Assembly (NCBI GenBank): GCA_030636485.1
Contig: DAOVWV010000098.1
Coordinates: forward strand, 1 to 6,495
DNA length: 6,495 nt
Source: Methyloprofundus sp.
GTDB taxonomy: Bacteria; Pseudomonadota; Gammaproteobacteria; Methylococcales; Methylomonadaceae
Reading direction: 5' to 3'
The notes under the pieces were generated by a model. That model was given only the letters and a program-made list of their open reading frames with translations. It did not search any database and was not told the origin of the DNA. Shown here piece by piece: positions 6,148 to 6,495 of this stretch. The position numbers and the translations under genes were made by a program. The stretch's first letter is position 1. Each line of letters opens with the position of its first letter.

Positions 6148-6188
6148 ACAAAGAAGGTTGAAAAAAATAACCATCCAAATGTAAGCCT

Positions 6189-6215
6189 CGTTCCAACGCG
6201 CTCCGCGTTGGAATG
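6189..6215. repeat. perfect GC-rich palindrome in a convergent intergenic region
   Basis: TTCCAACGCG (6191-6200) and CGCGTTGGAA (6204-6213) pair perfectly around a 3-base CTC centre; a G-T wobble and a C-G pair extend the stem to 12. It lies between the small protein gene and the leftward RND gene. It resembles the dispersed TTCCxACGCxxxxGCGTxGGAA palindromes common in gammaproteobacterial intergenic regions (from memory). Being hairpin-forming between convergent genes, it could reduce read-through on both strands, but no T-run directly adjoins it. Confidence 0.65.
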
Positions 6216-6230
6216 CATAGACGGTATAAA

Positions 6231-6495
6231 TCATTTTTGCTGATCATTTGCCATTACTTTGCGCATTGCACCAAAGCGCAAATACAAGGCTGGGATTACC
6301 AGCATATTCAGTGCCGTAGATGTTAATAAACCAAACAGAATCACAATGGCCATTAGAGCCTGAATTTCACTACCAGGTTCTCCGCTACTTAAAGACAAGG
6401 GGATTAGAACCAGCCCAGTCCCTAATGCTATCATCAAAATAGGTGAAAAGCGCTCCTGCGCACCTTGTTTAACAGCCTGATATAAATCATCGATA
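6231..6495 (-). CDS. C-terminal end of an RND efflux permease (CzcA/CusA-like), partial
   Basis: The frame stays open to the right window edge and encodes the last 87 residues of a large inner-membrane RND pump; full proteins are about 1000-1050 residues. The order of motifs is typical of the heavy-metal subfamily: a cytoplasmic loop segment with QGAQERFSPIL, membrane helix 11 (MIALGTGLVLIPLSL), the conserved SGEPGSEIQA loop, helix 12 (MAIVILFGLLTSTALNMLVIPALYL) and a short basic cytoplasmic tail ending in NDQQK. These pumps export metal ions or, in related groups, organic solutes, using the proton gradient with a periplasmic adaptor and an outer-membrane channel; those partners would lie beyond the right edge. 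The substrate cannot be read from this fragment because the central helix 4 residues are outside the window. The apparent TTG start at 6437 is internal. It is convergent with the preceding small gene. Confidence 0.9.
   Translation of the reverse strand, partial: IDDLYQAVKQGAQERFSPILMIALGTGLVLIPLSLSSGEPGSEIQALMAIVILFGLLTSTALNMLVIPALYLRFGAMRKVMANDQQK

Noticed and set aside
6156..6172. GGTT-GAAAAAAAT-AACC as a terminator for the small gene or the RND gene
   Set aside because: The four-pair stem is too weak and the A-run lies in the loop rather than after the stem.
1..6495. CRISPR array, tRNA or rRNA gene, integrase, transposase or attachment site
   Set aside because: No regularly spaced direct repeats, cloverleaf-like sequence, rRNA segments or recombinase motifs were seen.

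Overview
The window is about 6.5 kb of a moderately AT-rich bacterial chromosome, most likely from a gammaproteobacterium. The protein sequences recall methanotrophs of the order Methylococcales or related sulfur oxidisers: an unorthodox mix of CbiD with a fused CobL and a CobI-type C20-methyltransferase, a DUF2780 lipoprotein, a LoiP-like M48 protease and a CzcA-type RND pump. The genus-level guess is recognition from memory, not a search result.

Left part (1-1662). The window opens inside the 3' end of a gene for the tRNA methylthiotransferase MtaB. Its reading frame carries an in-frame TAG near the left edge, so it looks broken or miscalled. An intact outer-membrane lipoprotein of the DUF2780 family follows. 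Next comes a very AT-rich toxin-antitoxin remnant: the toxin has lost its first ~20 residues and its start codon where a palindromic repeat now lies, while the ribbon-helix-helix antitoxin is intact.

Middle (1663-2619). A leftward gene encodes an M48-family zinc metalloprotease lipoprotein. It is divided from the rightward cobalamin genes by a ~180 bp divergent intergenic region with candidate promoters in both directions and no recognisable cobalamin riboswitch.

Right part (2620-6495). Three tightly coupled genes, cbiD, cobL (a CbiE-CbiT fusion) and cobI/cbiL, encode corrin-ring methylation steps: C20 methylation of precorrin-2, C1 methylation at the precorrin-5 stage, and C5/C15 methylation with decarboxylation of the acetate side chain at C12. 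Coding regions overlap by 11 and 4 bases, which indicates one operon. A small secreted or membrane-anchored protein of unknown function follows with its own strong ribosome binding site. After a perfect palindromic repeat, the window closes on the C-terminal end of a leftward RND efflux permease.

I did not find a convincing novel multi-gene system. The most informative oddities are the decayed toxin-antitoxin locus next to a palindromic repeat, the stop codon in mtaB, and the uncharacterised small protein behind cobI.
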